From assembly GCA_027605045.1 (NCBI GenBank), contig JAQFWX010000044.1, positions 1 to 64,000 of the forward strand: DNA of 64,000 bases, written 5' to 3'. The notes below the pieces were generated by a model. It did no database searches and was not told where the DNA came from. It worked only from the letters and a program-made list of their open reading frames with translations. This DNA is from Phallus indusiatus (taxonomy: Eukaryota; Basidiomycota; Agaricomycetes; Phallales; Phallaceae). A program made the position numbers and the translations under genes. Below, piece by piece: positions 12,043 through 24,363 of this stretch (the stretch's first letter is position 1; each line of letters begins with the position of its first letter).

Positions 12043-12337
12043 CACCTTTGTTGTTCTTCTTCTATCCTTCTTAGAGACGTCTCTTCTCAAACACAGACTG
12101 GCAAAAATGTCATCATCACGAGCTCCTGTCAGAAGAAATTAGCAGAGATAGAAGCTACGAAGGTCAAAGAAACTGTAGGAAAAACGGAAGTCCATGACTT
12201 GCTGGAGTCCCACCGATTGAGCCTACGTCGTTCATTGGCGAATTCTTTCCTTAAGGAATTCAGAACATACGTAGGTCATGTCCCCAGAAGACTGCCACTG
12301 GAGGTAACTATGTATTCAGAAGATTGCCACTGGAGGT
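12043..12337 (+). pseudogene. Uncapped open frame, probable coding relic
   Basis: About 98 codons stay open from after a TAA at about 12040 to a TAA inside the tandem repeat, with no ATG near the start. The reading (KKLAEIEATKVKETVGKTE, LLESHRLSLRRSLANSFLKE) looks like real protein. No family was recognised. It is probably part of a decayed gene or element whose other pieces lie in 12.4-13.9 kb. Confidence 0.3.
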
Positions 12338-12373
12338 AACTATATCTTCAGAAGACTGCCACTGGAGGTAACC
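12285..12373. repeat. 32-bp tandem repeat, 2.7 copies
   Basis: The unit starts cagaagactgccactggagg and recurs at 12285, 12317 and 12349 with one or two substitutions between copies. The third copy is partial. The unit length is not a multiple of three, so the repeat breaks the open frame that runs into it. Confidence 0.85.
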
Positions 12374-14143
12374 AAATGACACGATGGCACTTGGCAGTAG
12401 CTTTCAGGGACAGCGAAGTTGTTGCTAGAGGGAGCCAGCCTGTCGCGTGCCGGTAGTACCACAACCGTCAAGTTTGCATGGTGCAAACTTGAGTACTTGA
12501 GTGTTCCAACGTTCCTCCTTCCGTACAGCATCTTAGGCTATTTCGCTCCTCCCAAGTCGGGAATATGTCAGAAATGTAGAAAGAGGTCCCAAGGAATTTC
12601 TTTTGGATCGGCTCCCTCTCTTAGTCCCAAACGTCCTTCCCATCATGTCCCTTGTATCTGGAGTCTACGCAATCAAGAACAACCCCACCAATACTTTCCT
12701 CACCGTGGGTCAATCCTTTGCTCAGACAAGGTGCTCCAATTATTGGACTTCCTGGTCCTCCAGATAAGTATGGCTGGGTGAAGACCAACAGTGCCCTTTG
12801 TCATCTTTCACATCGATAGCTAACCATATAATAGTGGTTTTATCTATCCACATGCCCAGCCTACCAATCTTGCCGCTCACCCCGATGGGGTAAGTCTTGT
12901 TGACTGGACCATAGAGCCTACTCACAATAGATTATTTACATAGGTGGGTTGACCGCTCAAGAGGAAGCAACTCAACTTCTCAAATGTTGTTTCAAAATCA
13001 ACACCTCTCTAATGTGTTCCTCAAAATGTGGAATGAAGGAGTGGACACATTCCCCTGGATGCTTATTTCTTCAAGCTTCTTGGGCCCTCCCTCTCATATG
13101 AAGGAATCCAGATTAAAGCCGAGCTTCCAAGTAACAGCAGCAATCAAATGTGGGAGTTAATACGTTGTTGAGTGGTCTTTTCTACCAGTTCGAGTCGAGA
13201 GCTAATACGTATATTGTCTAGTCGACTAGCGATTCCTTTCTGGCTGTATTTGTTTAATGTCCCTGTCCCCTATTCCTAGTATGAAATAAATAAAAATGGT
13301 TCTAAGATCGTGATCCGTATTTGCGATTGATTTTCCATGCATACCAATTCGAATGACACAAGAGTTTCTCCGTATATCAACCATTCTTGCAGATGGGATC
13401 CAAAAATATAACGTCCATTTATCTGCAATCAAAGGGCGAATTCTTGCAGAGAATGGACTTTGCAAAATTCCTTCGCCTTAGATTGTGCGACGTCCCCTTT
13501 CAGAAGCCAATAAGATCCCCCAGCCTCCCCCCAAGAATCGACAGTAGTGGACCAGTCTTCAGTCTTTACATCCCCACTTGCCAGAAGTGTTTCCCCAGCA
13601 CCTTAATCGCTATCCTCAGAGACGCAAACTATCTGTCCTGTGATCATGAGTCGAGCCTTACTGTGTTTCATTACAGGCTCGGGCCGCATGATACTATTAC
13701 GGAGGGATATAACCCACCGTTGCAGCTGCCATCCCCCATCCAGAGCTTGTACCAATTACCATGACGAAGTCTGAAGAGGAAAAAGGCGTATCCCCGGCTT
13801 TTGTCGCCCGTTGTGCCCCAAATTGTCCGTAATTGCATGAATGACCGTTCGTCACAAACCATCATTCATGGTATGTTCAAGTTATAAAGCAACCGTGACA
13901 CGTCTGGATTTCTGAACCTTCTTCTGTACATATAATCTCAAGCTCATTTTGCATTCATATGTCCTGTAGCGCCATCGTGGCACTTAAGTTCAATATTTCA
14001 AATTTCAACTCTCGCCTATCTCATTGTCACACCCTCAAAGTTCGGTGACTCTCGTGTTTCTCCTTGGTACACCCCCACCATTTCTCTGTATGTTAAACAT
14101 CTTTGATTGAGTCTTCCAGAATTCAGTATTTCTATAGCTTCAC
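12374..14143. other. Gene-poor region with decayed coding matter
   Basis: Several 60-125-codon frames on both strands overlap one another (12419-12781 +, 12740-12925 -, 13387-13764 +, 13671-13865 -). None has a recognised domain or consistent splice structure. The mix of short protein-like segments broken by stops is what an old mobile element or dead gene leaves. The last 150 bp must contain the THR4 promoter. Confidence 0.4.
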
Positions 14144-15955
14144 ATGAAATATTTCTCTACGCGTGGATGCAGCGATGAGTTATCTTTTGAGGATGTAAGC
14201 CAGTCTACGCTCCAAATGTATGCAGCAATCTACTTCGATTTAACACGATATTGGTCTAGACTGTCTTAACTGGGTTAGCACCAGATGGTGGATTATATAT
14301 CCCCTCATATATCCCTTCACTACCAAACGATTGGAAAGAGAAATGGTCAACATACACTTTCCAAGAATTATCAATAGCTGTCCTCTCGCTTTACATATCT
14401 CCTTCAGAAATCTCTAAAGAAGAGTTGACTGAACTTGTGGAAACATCCTACAAAACATTTAGGAGTAAAGATGTAACACCGATCGTACAATTGGAAAGCG
14501 GTAGCTTCGTTTTGGAGCTCTGGCATGGACCGACTTATGCCTTCAAGGATGTCGCGCTACAGTTGCTCGGAAATCTGTTTGAATTCTTCTTGAAACGAAG
14601 GAATACGAAAAAAAAGTCTGGGGAAGCTCGAGAACGGTTGACAGTTCTTGGGGCCACCAGTGGGGATACTGGCAGGTATGTATCCTTAAATGATTACTTT
14701 CTCGGACTGGTGAACCAATTTCTTAATAGTGCTGCCATCTATGGACTTCGAAATAAACAGGACATTTCAATCTATATTCTTCATCCAAAAGGACGTGTTT
14801 CACCCATCCAAGAAGCTCAGATGACTACAATCACAGACGCGAACGTTCATAATGTTGCTGTGCGGGGCACATTCGACGACTGCCAGGTTTGCATTATTCG
14901 GAGCCCTACTTTTATTATATGTATTCCTTACTGTCTATCGTAGGATATCGTCAAATCTCTCTTTTCCGATTCGTCTTTCAATGCTGAACACCGTCTTGGT
15001 GCTATCAATTCCATCAACTGGGCTCGCATTCTCGCTCAAACAGTATATTATTTTTTGGCATACTTCCATGTTTCACGGATTACCGCGAACCCTAGCATAC
15101 AATTTGTTGTCCCGACGGGCAATTTCGGTGACATTCTAGCAGGATATTATGCGAAAAAGATGGGCCTACCAATGGAAAAACTCGTCGTTGCAACGAATGA
15201 AAATGACATATTGGCAAGGTTCTGGAAAAGCGGGCGATATGAGAAGGTCGATTCGGATCTTCCAGATGTAATTGCACCGTCTATTCAAGGTGCCTCTGAC
15301 GGTAAACAGGGAAGTGGTGTTAAAGAAACTTTAAGTCCAGCTATGGATATTTTGGTTTCCAGTAACTTTGAAAGGCTGCTGTGGTATTTGGCGAATGAAG
15401 ACGCGGGAAATGACCGTCGAAAAGCATGCGAGACAGTTGCAAGCTGGATGGGGAAAGTGAAGGAAAATGGTCGCGTAGAAGTACCTTTAGCGGCCTTGGA
15501 AGCTGCACGGAGAGATTTTCTTGCGGAACGAATATCAGACGAAAAGGTACTGGGATGATATGGCTAAAACTTCACCAATCTTTTGCTGACAAAACGAATT
15601 ATAGACTTTGTTTTGCATCAGCGAAACATATGCTCAGTTCAAATATATTGCAGATCCGCATACGGCTGTTGGACTCGCAGGAGCTAAAGCCGTCGCCGCG
15701 CCCAAACCGAAAGACGTGGTGCAGGTTGTTCTGTCGACCGCACATCCTGCCAAATTCTCCGAAGCTGTTACTCGAGCCTTAGGTAACGCTCAAGGATTCA
15801 ATTTCGATAAAGATGTTCTTCCGGAGGAGTTTAAAGGACTTTTGAAGAAAGAGCGTCGGGTGATTGATGCAGAAAAGTCCGTGGACGCCGTCAAAACTAT
15901 CATCAATGACCGAGAGTCAGGAAAGAAAGCCAAAGAAATTAGTGTTAGCGTGTAA
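14144..15955 (+). CDS. THR4: Threonine synthase
   Basis: PLP enzyme that converts O-phosphohomoserine to threonine, the last step of threonine synthesis, in the cytosol. The joined protein is about 520 residues and collinear with the fungal family: the N-terminal MKYFSTRGCSDELSFED, then VLTGLAPDGGLYIPSYIP after the first intron, the PLP-lysine region WHGPTYAFKDVALQ, the phosphate-binding GATSGDTG split by an intron, VPTGNFGDILAGYYAKKMGL, and the late GLAGAKAVAA. Five to six introns of 50-65 nt all have GT-AG ends. It ends 92 bp from the stop of the convergent Asterix-family gene. No lesion was seen. Confidence 0.95.
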
Positions 15956-16047
15956 ATAATATTTCGATCGTTTTATTATCTCATCCTAGAAATTCTGTAC
16001 TCGCATTTTGAATAGAAGTATACAAATACTCGGTATGTCCAAATAAA

Positions 16048-16542
16048 TTAATCAACAGGTAAAGTGATCTGGGTTACCGGCTCACTAGCTGGGAGAACAG
16101 GAAGGAAGACGTATGGAAGGTAAACTGAAAGCATAGCGGCCAGCGCGAAACTGAAAAAAACAAAGGAAGGGGGTAAGAACTACGAACAGTATCAACACAC
16201 AGACGACTCACGCGATGCCGGACAAACCTTGACCTCCGTCCTTCGTTCGCAATGGACGGGTATTCACATATCCGGAGATAGCAAATAACAGAGCAACCCA
16301 TGCAAGATACCTACATTTCATAAAATTAATGTCAAGCGCACGGGCATACACCACGCACCTATTCTTGGTGAGCATTACAGCTCCAGACAGCAGCATCGAT
16401 AAAGCAGCCAGTCCCTCTGCAAAATTTGAATGAGAAATGACTAGAAACGTATTCTCGGAAACATACCCGTGTCTTTTGTCCATGACTTTGGCAGAGAAAG
16501 TGGTACCTCTAGACTCGGGTCTCGAGGGTCTGAAGGTGCCAT
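16048..16542 (-). CDS. Asterix/WDR83OS-family ER membrane protein
   Basis: Small multi-pass protein of the ER. The human homolog WDR83OS (Asterix) is a subunit of the PAT complex that chaperones membrane-protein insertion. The joined reading starts MAPSDPRDPSLEVPLSLPKS, continues through GLAALSMLLSGAVMLTKNR, YLAWVALLFAISGYVNTRPL and FALAAMLSVYLPYVFLPVL, and ends QITLPVD. That gives three hydrophobic segments plus the N/R-x-P/S motif after the second segment, as in the family. Four exons join at three short GT-AG introns. A longer frame in another phase (opening at 16570 with TTG) was rejected because it has no ATG and breaks at the first junction. It converges on THR4, with 92 bp between stops. 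Confidence 0.8.
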
Positions 16543-16899
16543 TGAGTATTCTTTCGAACTCCGCAGACAAACTAGTTTCAATTCTACAAGTTTTCTATTC
16601 GAGAACGCAACCGGACGGTGCTTTGCAGTTTCTTTTTTTTTTTCAAACGTTCAAGTAAAATATATTTCAGTTTGTAATATTCAAATACGGGCTTCATGTC
16701 AGTGTACAAACGAAGTTTTCTACATTTTACCAATCCTGAGGCCGGAGGACTCGGAGTAATGTATCCTACAAAGAAAGACATCAACGAATATAGATTACTA
16801 GATAGCTAGCTCATTAAATAAATCATGAGATGGGGATATGAGTATTTTTATGGTGTTTAAAAGCAATAATCAGAGGAGGGGTGGATATCAATATGGGGT

Positions 16900-19800
16900 T
16901 TATATTTGCGGAATTTCATACTGATAGTGTCGGATTAGATATTTGTCCAAATATAATCATAACAAACTCACCTGAAGTATCATCGTCTGGGGCCACATAG
17001 TAGCCTGCCCTTTCACATCCGAGTACAGTGTTTGCCGCGTACCAAACATTTCTTCAGTGAATCTAGAATGGAGATCAAGAAATCTGCGATGAACCGAATT
17101 AACTCTGAGCCGTACCTTGATAATCTTCCCGACGCTCCTGGGCCTCGTCTCAGATTCGATTTACGGAAAATGGCTCGAAGAGTTTGAGCCATTGTCTTCT
17201 CGGAAAACTCTTCATTCAACGAGCTGGACCAATAGTTACATATCTATGTAACTCCATTAACAAAGATTGGTTGGACTTACGAATGAGCTCCGGGAACAGA
17301 TAGGCTTGGTGCCTTGTCGGTTAACCTCCTTTGGGGGTCGACGTTGTTGGGCTCCAAAAATGCACCGTCCTATAAAACAAGCGATGTTCATTATATACTA
17401 CCCGTGAATTATAAAACAGGTTACTCACATCTTTGTAAGCTCCGGCCAAGTTCAGATAAACACGGTCGCCTCCACCGAGCTGCAATCCTTGAGTGGTCGT
17501 TGCTGTACGTGCTTCGCGAAGCACTCCCGAGACCTTTATAAGATATATTAGAAAGTTTGCCGAGAAAGATGTCAGTCAAAGCTATGTACCGCAGGATCAA
17601 GACCTGGAAGAAAAGGTAAGAATCCCATCATAATCGATTCAATATTGAAACACTTACGCAACGCTTCGCGTACATATCCTCTGAATTGCGCTTCTTCCAG
17701 GTCACTGAATCTTGAGCTGCTAGCCAAATTAGAAATAACGTCTCTCTCTTTCTTCCTGCTCGGATCGAGATAAAAGTCGACGACATGAACCATAGCTAGC
17801 CAGATTTTGAGCATCGCTACTGAATGGACGAGAAACTTTCGAAAGTCTTACAGTGAGACCAGTTGGCGACGCAGTTAATCAGGATACCAAAGATATTATA
17901 GCTCAACTCCTCGGGAGTACTCTTGAACATCCGCTTCAGCTCATTGAAGGCACTTTTTGTGTGTTCTGCATCATGATCATGTTGCTTGAACCGTTTAGTC
18001 AATTTATCCATAGTCTTGTGCAATGTACCCGCCTAATGTCAAGAGTCATGAACGAAACGATCCAACGACCAGATAGATCAATACGCACAACTTTCTCAAC
18101 TTCTCCGGACAAAGACGATATCTCTGCCAGAAGCTCTTTAGCAACTCGTCTTGAAGTCTGCTCCAAAAACCAGGCACTGGCGGGTCGGTTGTTGAGATAA
18201 ACGTATCTATTTTTTGGTGCTTAAAAAAAAGATAATCTCATAGTGAAACCAAAATATACGCACGAAAAGACAACAGCCAAGTAGTAATGTAAATCATACA
18301 CACTGTATTTGCCAGGAGAGTTGTCTGATGTTCTTATAGATAGGTTCACCTTCGGATGCCAGGTCAAAGAAGAAAGCAAGATAGCGGACAATCTAACTCA
18401 CGACATGAGCGGCCGCCCAATGGACTGATACACAATTGATAACTTCTCGAACTACATCAACAGTTCTGGTTGTAGGTCCAGTCGAATACGACTTGTCCGC
18501 CAAAAGCTCTAGGGTCTCGTTGTAGAAGTATTCTCCATGACTAGTGTTCGCGGTGGGAGTAAACAGAATATCTCTTATCTGTGCATCAAGTCAGTGTCAG
18601 CGAGCTTACAATGCGATGAAGCTATGAAAATCTGACCAAATCCTTCATCTTCAGATTCTTAGAGCTCTCAGCACCTCCATAGAAGAAACCATAACCATTC
18701 GTTAATCTAGCCATATTAGACTCGTACGGGGAAGAGAATGCGGAAGTGTTGCTAAGAATATCTTGTATGGTCGCGACTCCTGCAACAGGAATGATGGGCG
18801 ACACCGATTGAGGTTTGTTCCAGTTATATTCTTTAATCATTCGCGAGTCCTTCTCCATAAATTGACGCATACGACTAGGAACAGTGAATGGGAAATGTGC
18901 GTATATCGAGCCGGGTCTATAATCATTTGGGAAGGCACGATACAAGAGTTTGGTGAGCATTCCTCCAAGTGAACCATTATCGGGGGTTGTTTGAACATCT
19001 TGGTATCCCCAAGTGGTCAAATTTTGAGCTAAAAAATGGTGTTAATTCAAAGCCTTCTCATATATCGATAGACACTTACGAGAAAAGTCTGTGGTCAAAA
19101 ATCTGTCTCCACGAATAAGAGCGATAGCATCAGCCAGGATAGATCGGGACATTGTGTATCCAGAACATAAACCAGAGCCTGGTCTCGAAGGTCTCACTTC
19201 TTCCGCTTGCATACCCACCTAAAGCGCAATCTCAACGGGAGTGTTCATAGACCTGAAACCGATAAAACTCACGAAAAGCTCAAGATTGTCGATATCATGA
19301 TACAATTTCTCAGCCGCGGCCTAGTATGTGCTTGAGTATTTGCCAGTATGGGTTTGAATTATGACACTTACACTAATCTCTTCATCACGATTCCATTCGC
19401 GGAAATTCGTATAAGCTGAGAATATGGCGTTGGGCATGAGAGATAATTGTTGCTCGCAGAGATGACATACGTTTCAGGCCCAAAAACTTTCTGAATTCAT
19501 TTAAGGAACAAACATTCCAGGCACGAGCTTGCTGAATTCCCATTATCTCAATAACCTTGAAAACCGCAGGAATGCCTCGGGCTCTGAAACCTTGCGCCAA
19601 ATCATCTGTGGCGCTGTGAAGTATTTGAGCCACGTCCTTATCCGAGAACCGGTTGGTTACAGGATCACGTTTTAATCTACCATCTTCTTTTAATCCAAAT
19701 ATTCAATCGTCGGAAAGGAATACTTACCCTCCGAAAGTCCATTTTCGGGGATCTCTACCTTGACTGAGCAATTCCATCCCAACAGCACGACCGAACTCTT

Positions 19801-21633
19801 CTGGTGTTATCTAAAACAAGATTTTTTTAAGCGGACTATGTACTGAAGACAACGAAACGAATAATACCTCATCATATCCCTTATTCGGGAAAAGACGATT
19901 CCAGGACTCTTCGAGCCATTTTTCTTCGCTTTCAGATGTAGTTGCATGCCACTAGTAATGTATCTTAGTGATAACAACAATTCGAGAGAACACGTTATCG
20001 CTTACCCTATAAAGAAGGTTGAATTCCACTGAACAAGCATTTCCTTCACCTCGAGGCAGGATTGAATGGCTCGAGTCCCTGATTTCCTATTGAAACGGTT
20101 CAAACATTGTTTCCACGGTGCTGATCAAGGCTGACATACTTCAAGTGCTTCCAGGTAAAACGGGTTCAAATCCGGTATCATGCCCAGGATGTTACCAACG
20201 TAGTCATGCATAATCACCTACTGATTATGAATTTCTTTGAGAAATGAATGGATATATCCAGTTGCTTACCTGCATGAAAGCTCCTCTATTTCCGGATGTC
20301 AGTCAATTGATCGGTAATCCCAAAGAAATCTTAGCTTACGAATTGACCGATCTGGCTCTGTTGAAAATCTCATCGTCCTGATCTCTAAGCTTTTTCGGGT
20401 CAGAGGGTAACGGATCACTCGAATATGTTCCGAATTCATTTATATGTAGAATACGATCCGCGATGTACTAAAAGTTAAAATCAGGCGGGAAGAAGCTAAT
20501 GTAATGCAAATTCACTCACATTGTGGTTGCGATTGAATACCAGAAGAAGCCCCGCCACCGCCGGTGGCATACCCAGCATTCTTATATCGGCAAAGGTATC
20601 TTCAAAAATGCGGCCGGTTCCGTCAAATTGACGAATTGTCTGTTGTTCGGCCATATCAACGCCATATAGGGGACTGAGATCTAGATAGCTAGAGGTATCA
20701 TTGATGCTTGGATCACGTCTGTTCGTGTTGAACAACGTATGGATGATAAGATTGGCGAATGCAAAGAAACAAGAAGACAAGCCGGTTGGGTGATCAACCT
20801 TTTTGGTACGTTTGAGCAGAGTATCGAAAACGACGGCCGGATCTGGAAGGCTCTGTCGAAACATTGGTCGGGTGGCTGTAACGGAACGGGCATATGCAGT
20901 GTGTGCAGCTCCTAGTTGGGGGATCAACAGATTATTGTTGCTACCATCGGCCTCTCGCCAAGCGAAGCCTTGCGGTCGTGGGGAGGAGACGAACTTGGCA
21001 GACATTTCACTCATCGGAGGAAGCGGTGCCAGGAAAGTAGCTGGAGGATGATGGAGATCCTTGTACACTAGTAATATGTGTGTAAGAGCGGGGGTCAGCA
21101 GAATACTAAGTGAGAGATTATTTACGGAATTCTATCATAAAATGTTCGACTTGTGCTCCTAGTTGAGTATTAGGTGGAAGTCGGGACATGAAGACGATGA
21201 CATCTTCCAGCTTGAATTGTCGTTCAGCAACAGCACGGAAAGCATAGACGAAGAAAGTGTAGTCACCAGCATTTTTCGATCATCGATTCCAATAGTGTTT
21301 GAATTTTTCAAAGCATCCCAAACAGCAGCCTACAAACGTCAGACCAGGAGGATTTAGACGCAAAGCCATTAACAATCATAATGCAATGGGGATCCTTACG
21401 AATGTGCCAAACTTGACGGGACTGCCACGCTTTATCTGGGCTTCAATCGAAGAGAGGACTGATACGTTGTTACCAGCATCTAAGTCAGATAATGGCTTGT
21501 TTCTTTCGCCTCCTAGGAAACGAGCACGGAGGTCTGAGGCGGATATCATCCAGGATTCGGAAGAGGTGTTACTGGGGGTAGGGAAGTTAGTGTCGTGCGA
21601 ATTAAGAAGAATATATTCATACTCTGAAGCCAT
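16900..21633 (-). CDS. Ppo-type fatty-acid dioxygenase with degenerate P450 domain
   Basis: Heme dioxygenase/peroxidase of the linoleate diol synthase family (Ppo proteins, which make psi-factor oxylipins). The N-terminal half is the cyclooxygenase-like domain: TAYARSVTATRP, the distal-histidine region FANLIIHTLFNTNRRD, the calcium-loop region SSYLDLSPLYG, and the Tyr/proximal-His motif EFNLLYRWH. After TTDFS and NLTTWGYQD comes a P450-like half (LTNGYGFFYGGAESSKNL), ending GGGDRVYLNLAGAYKD, LTDKAPSLSVPGAHSSLNEE and a final QTMILQYEIPQI. At the heme-thiolate site, where active relatives have G-P-H-x-C-x-G, this protein reads G-A-H-S-S-L-N, so the cysteine is replaced by serine. The dioxygenase residues are all present, so the product is probably a hydroperoxide made without P450 isomerisation. 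The reading is continuous across about 20 introns; start MASEYEYILLNSHD. Confidence 0.88.
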
Positions 21634-22370
21634 TAAATATTGCCGAAGCCAATTAACGGGTGAAAGAGATTTGGTGGTGCGTAGGAAGATGAAAGTCTAA
21701 ACAGACTTAAACACGTTTTAAATAAAAAAATGAGGGACGTCCGTCTCATGACCGAAACAGTAACTGTGATGGACAGGGGAACGAATCAGTACAAAACGCC
21801 AGAGTGGAGGCTAGAAGGGAGGGTTGCATGTACACAAGGAGAAGCTAGCGCGATAGGCTAATCGGTGGGAGTGAAACACCGCTGACAGCTGTGTACATAT
21901 GTATCCCATTGTGTTAATTTTGCATTTTGATAAACAAAATATCATATGTGAAAATAGAGTTTGAATGAGGTCGTGCTCGTGTTCACATCTGGCGAGGTGA
22001 TTCTGGTGCACCGGACATAAGTATACCAGGGCGGCAGCATCGGTACCGGCCATTCCCGACAAAGCCGGGTCGAGAGCTATCGAAGGCTGTCGAGAGTTTA
22101 AGGGAATTTGAGGTACACACAAAATCGGACCCTGCTCAAGGGTTGACGTGCATCTTTACTGGCGTCGTCAAGACGTCAAGACTGTGCCAGACGAAATCAG
22201 ACATTAATAGGCTTTTTGCGGCGTTGTTGTACGCAGCCCGGTGCAGAGTTCAGACCAGAAGTTGAAAGTTCTCAGCTGGACCCGAAAGTATTTTTGAATG
22301 TGAAAGCATCCATTCATCCATCTGCCCATCACATGATGTCCTCGATTGCTGAAGAACACTTCAACTCTTG
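21634..22370. other. Intergenic between two divergent genes
   Basis: A shared promoter region of about 740 bp between the dioxygenase (-) and the FAD dehydrogenase (+). No supported coding segment longer than the short upstream frame at 22333. A cat/tca-rich microsatellite-like run begins at the 3' end and continues into the FAD gene (22378-22400). Confidence 0.5.
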
Positions 22371-22371
22371 A
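22333..22371 (+). promoter_or_regulatory. Upstream open reading frame overlapping the FAD-gene start
   Basis: Two adjacent ATGs at 22333 and 22336 open a 12-codon frame whose TGA (22369-22371) shares its A with the main ATG at 22371, giving the TGATG overlap used in termination-reinitiation. If the transcript begins upstream of 22333, this would restrain translation of the dehydrogenase; the transcript start is not known. Confidence 0.45.
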
Positions 22372-24076
22372 TGTCACTACCATCATCATTATCATCATCA
22401 GGCGTGGTCGATCCTAAAGACCAATATCAATGCATTGTACTTGGTACAGGAAACGCAGCCTTATGCGCTGCTATCTCAGCAGCCGAATCAGGGTGTGAAC
22501 CGTCCCAAGTATTGCTTATCGATAGCTGTCCCCCTTCCTGGGGAGGCGGAAATACCTATTTTACGGCAGCAGCGTACCGGACATCACACTCTGGCTTGCA
22601 GGATTTACTCCCAATCATCCTAAGAACAGAGACGGACGAGCAGAGACTCGCTCGTATTGAGATTGAACCCTATACGAAAGCCCAATTCAAAGAAGACATT
22701 CTGCGATTAGGAGATGGGAAATCTAATAACGCTCTTGTCGACGCGCTGGTAGAGGACAGTAGAGGGGTAGTTGGCTGGTTGGCCGAAGATGTCGGTGTAA
22801 GATATATGCTGTCTACACATCGGCAGGCATATGATGTTGGCGGAAAGTTGAGATTCTGGGGCGGTCTAGTTCTGACAGTTCCAGATGGAGGAAAAGGGCT
22901 GATCCGAGATTTGATGAAGAAAGCGACCGATATGGGAATTCAATTCAAATGGGAAACGACTGTATTGGAACTAAATATCGACAAAGACGAGAGCGGGGCC
23001 GAATGCATAAGGGGTGTCAAGATAAAACAAAGCGACGGATCGCTCATCACGCTGAAAAGTCGAGCGGTCGTGCTAGCCTGCGGCGGCTTCGAAGCGAATG
23101 CCAAAATGAGAAATGAACACTTAGGCCCTCAATGGGCACTTGCCCACGTAAGAACGCACCTTCTTTTGAAATTGCTCATTAGTCGCTGACATGGCCGATG
23201 TTGGTGCCTTTGACGCAGGTGCGAGGAACGCCATACAATAAAGGAGACGGTTTCAGATTAGTTCTTGGTTTACCTGAGAAGCTTCGACCGAGTATGGTGG
23301 GCGATTGGTCTGGCTGTCATTCAACTTGCTGGGATTTCAATTCGCCAAGAGACCAAGGTTCTCGAGACCTAACAAACGCATATACCAAGTCTGGTTATCC
23401 CCTCGGTCTTATGATAAATGCCTTGGGAAGGAGATATGTTGACGAGGGTGCCGATTTTAGGAATTACACTTATGCGATTTATGGAAAGGCCACTCTGAAT
23501 CAGCCCGGGGGTTTTGCTTTCCAAGTCTGGGATAACAAGGGCCGACAAAGACTTCGTATCGAAGAGTACGGGCCCGATGTGACAGAAATTGTAGAAGCGA
23601 CTTCGATAGAAGAACTCGCCAAATCCTTGGAAAAACAAGGGTTGCAAGACAAAGAAACGTTCGTAAACACGATCCATGAGTACAACGAGGCGGTCGAAGC
23701 ATTCAGTAAAGAGTTCCCCGAAAAGAGATTCGATCCGTCTGTGAAAGATGAAATTGGCACGCAATCATCTTCGAGAAGATTACTAATTCCCAAATCCAAT
23801 TGGGCGATAAAAATTCAAGAGCCACCCTTCGTCGCGGTCAAGATTACATGTGGCATTACATTCACATTCGGTGGATTGGCCATCGACCCGAATACGGCAG
23901 GTGTTAAGGCCAAAGAGTCAAATGAAATTATCGATGGATTATTCGCTGCAGGTGAAATTGTAGGTGATATATTTTGGGGAAATTACCCAGGAGGAAGTGG
24001 TCTGAGTGCCGGTGCGGTGTTCGGTCGCAAAGCTGGAAAGGAAATAGGAAGATTAGTTTCGCAAAGCAGAGAATAA
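22371..24076 (+). CDS. FAD-dependent dehydrogenase/fumarate reductase-like flavoprotein (tricarballylate dehydrogenase-like)
   Basis: A 544-residue flavoprotein of the succinate dehydrogenase/fumarate reductase FAD family. The N terminus holds the dinucleotide fold (QCIVLGTGNAALCAAISAAE) and the family's WGGGNTYFTA segment. The middle has AVVLACGGFEANAKM and the LGPQW motif typical of tricarballylate dehydrogenase-like proteins. The C terminus has FTFGGLAID, GLFAAGEIVGDIFW and GGSGLSAGAVFGRKAG, which complete the FAD site. One 71-nt intron (23148-23218) joins LGPQWALAH to VRGTPYNKGDGF. Family members oxidise small tricarboxylates or reduce fumarate-like acids; the real substrate cannot be told here. 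There is no signal or targeting peptide. The start ATG at 22371 overlaps an upstream frame. Confidence 0.85.
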
Positions 24077-24203
24077 GGGTAACATTATTAGTTATTTAGC
24101 TCAGATTATGAGAGTTTCTATTGAAATAACGTCGTAACGATATTAGGGAATACTTGCTGGTCCAGTGGACCAACTCGAAAGGTGGACAGGGCCTTCCGCT
24201 TAG

Positions 24204-24231
24204 GTAAACAGGCTTTGAAGTCCATCACGTG
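24204..24231. promoter_or_regulatory. Forkhead-type site and E-box upstream of CDC20
   Basis: GTAAACA (24204-24210) matches the fungal forkhead core and CACGTG (24226-24231) is an E-box, 155 and 133 bp before the CDC20 start. In yeasts CDC20-class genes belong to the forkhead-controlled G2/M cluster, which makes the first site suggestive. A GC-rich ggcgcgcgg follows at about 24237. Confidence 0.4.
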
Positions 24232-24363
24232 GCATCGGCGCGCGGTTTAAGACGTGACAAGTTCGTTTCAGTTTTTTCACCTTACCTTACGTATACCATT
24301 ACACCCCCACCCTGACCGCCTCTGTTTCGTGTCTTTTTAAAAACTTGCTCTTCCTTAATAATC

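Noticed and set aside
13387..13764. 125-codon plus-strand frame
   Set aside because: No motif, no ortholog memory, overlapped by an equally long minus-strand frame; treated as debris or chance.
16208..16570. A 120-codon minus-strand frame opening with TTG in the Asterix gene
   Set aside because: It has no ATG and reads through two introns; the shorter model from 16542 restores the family protein.
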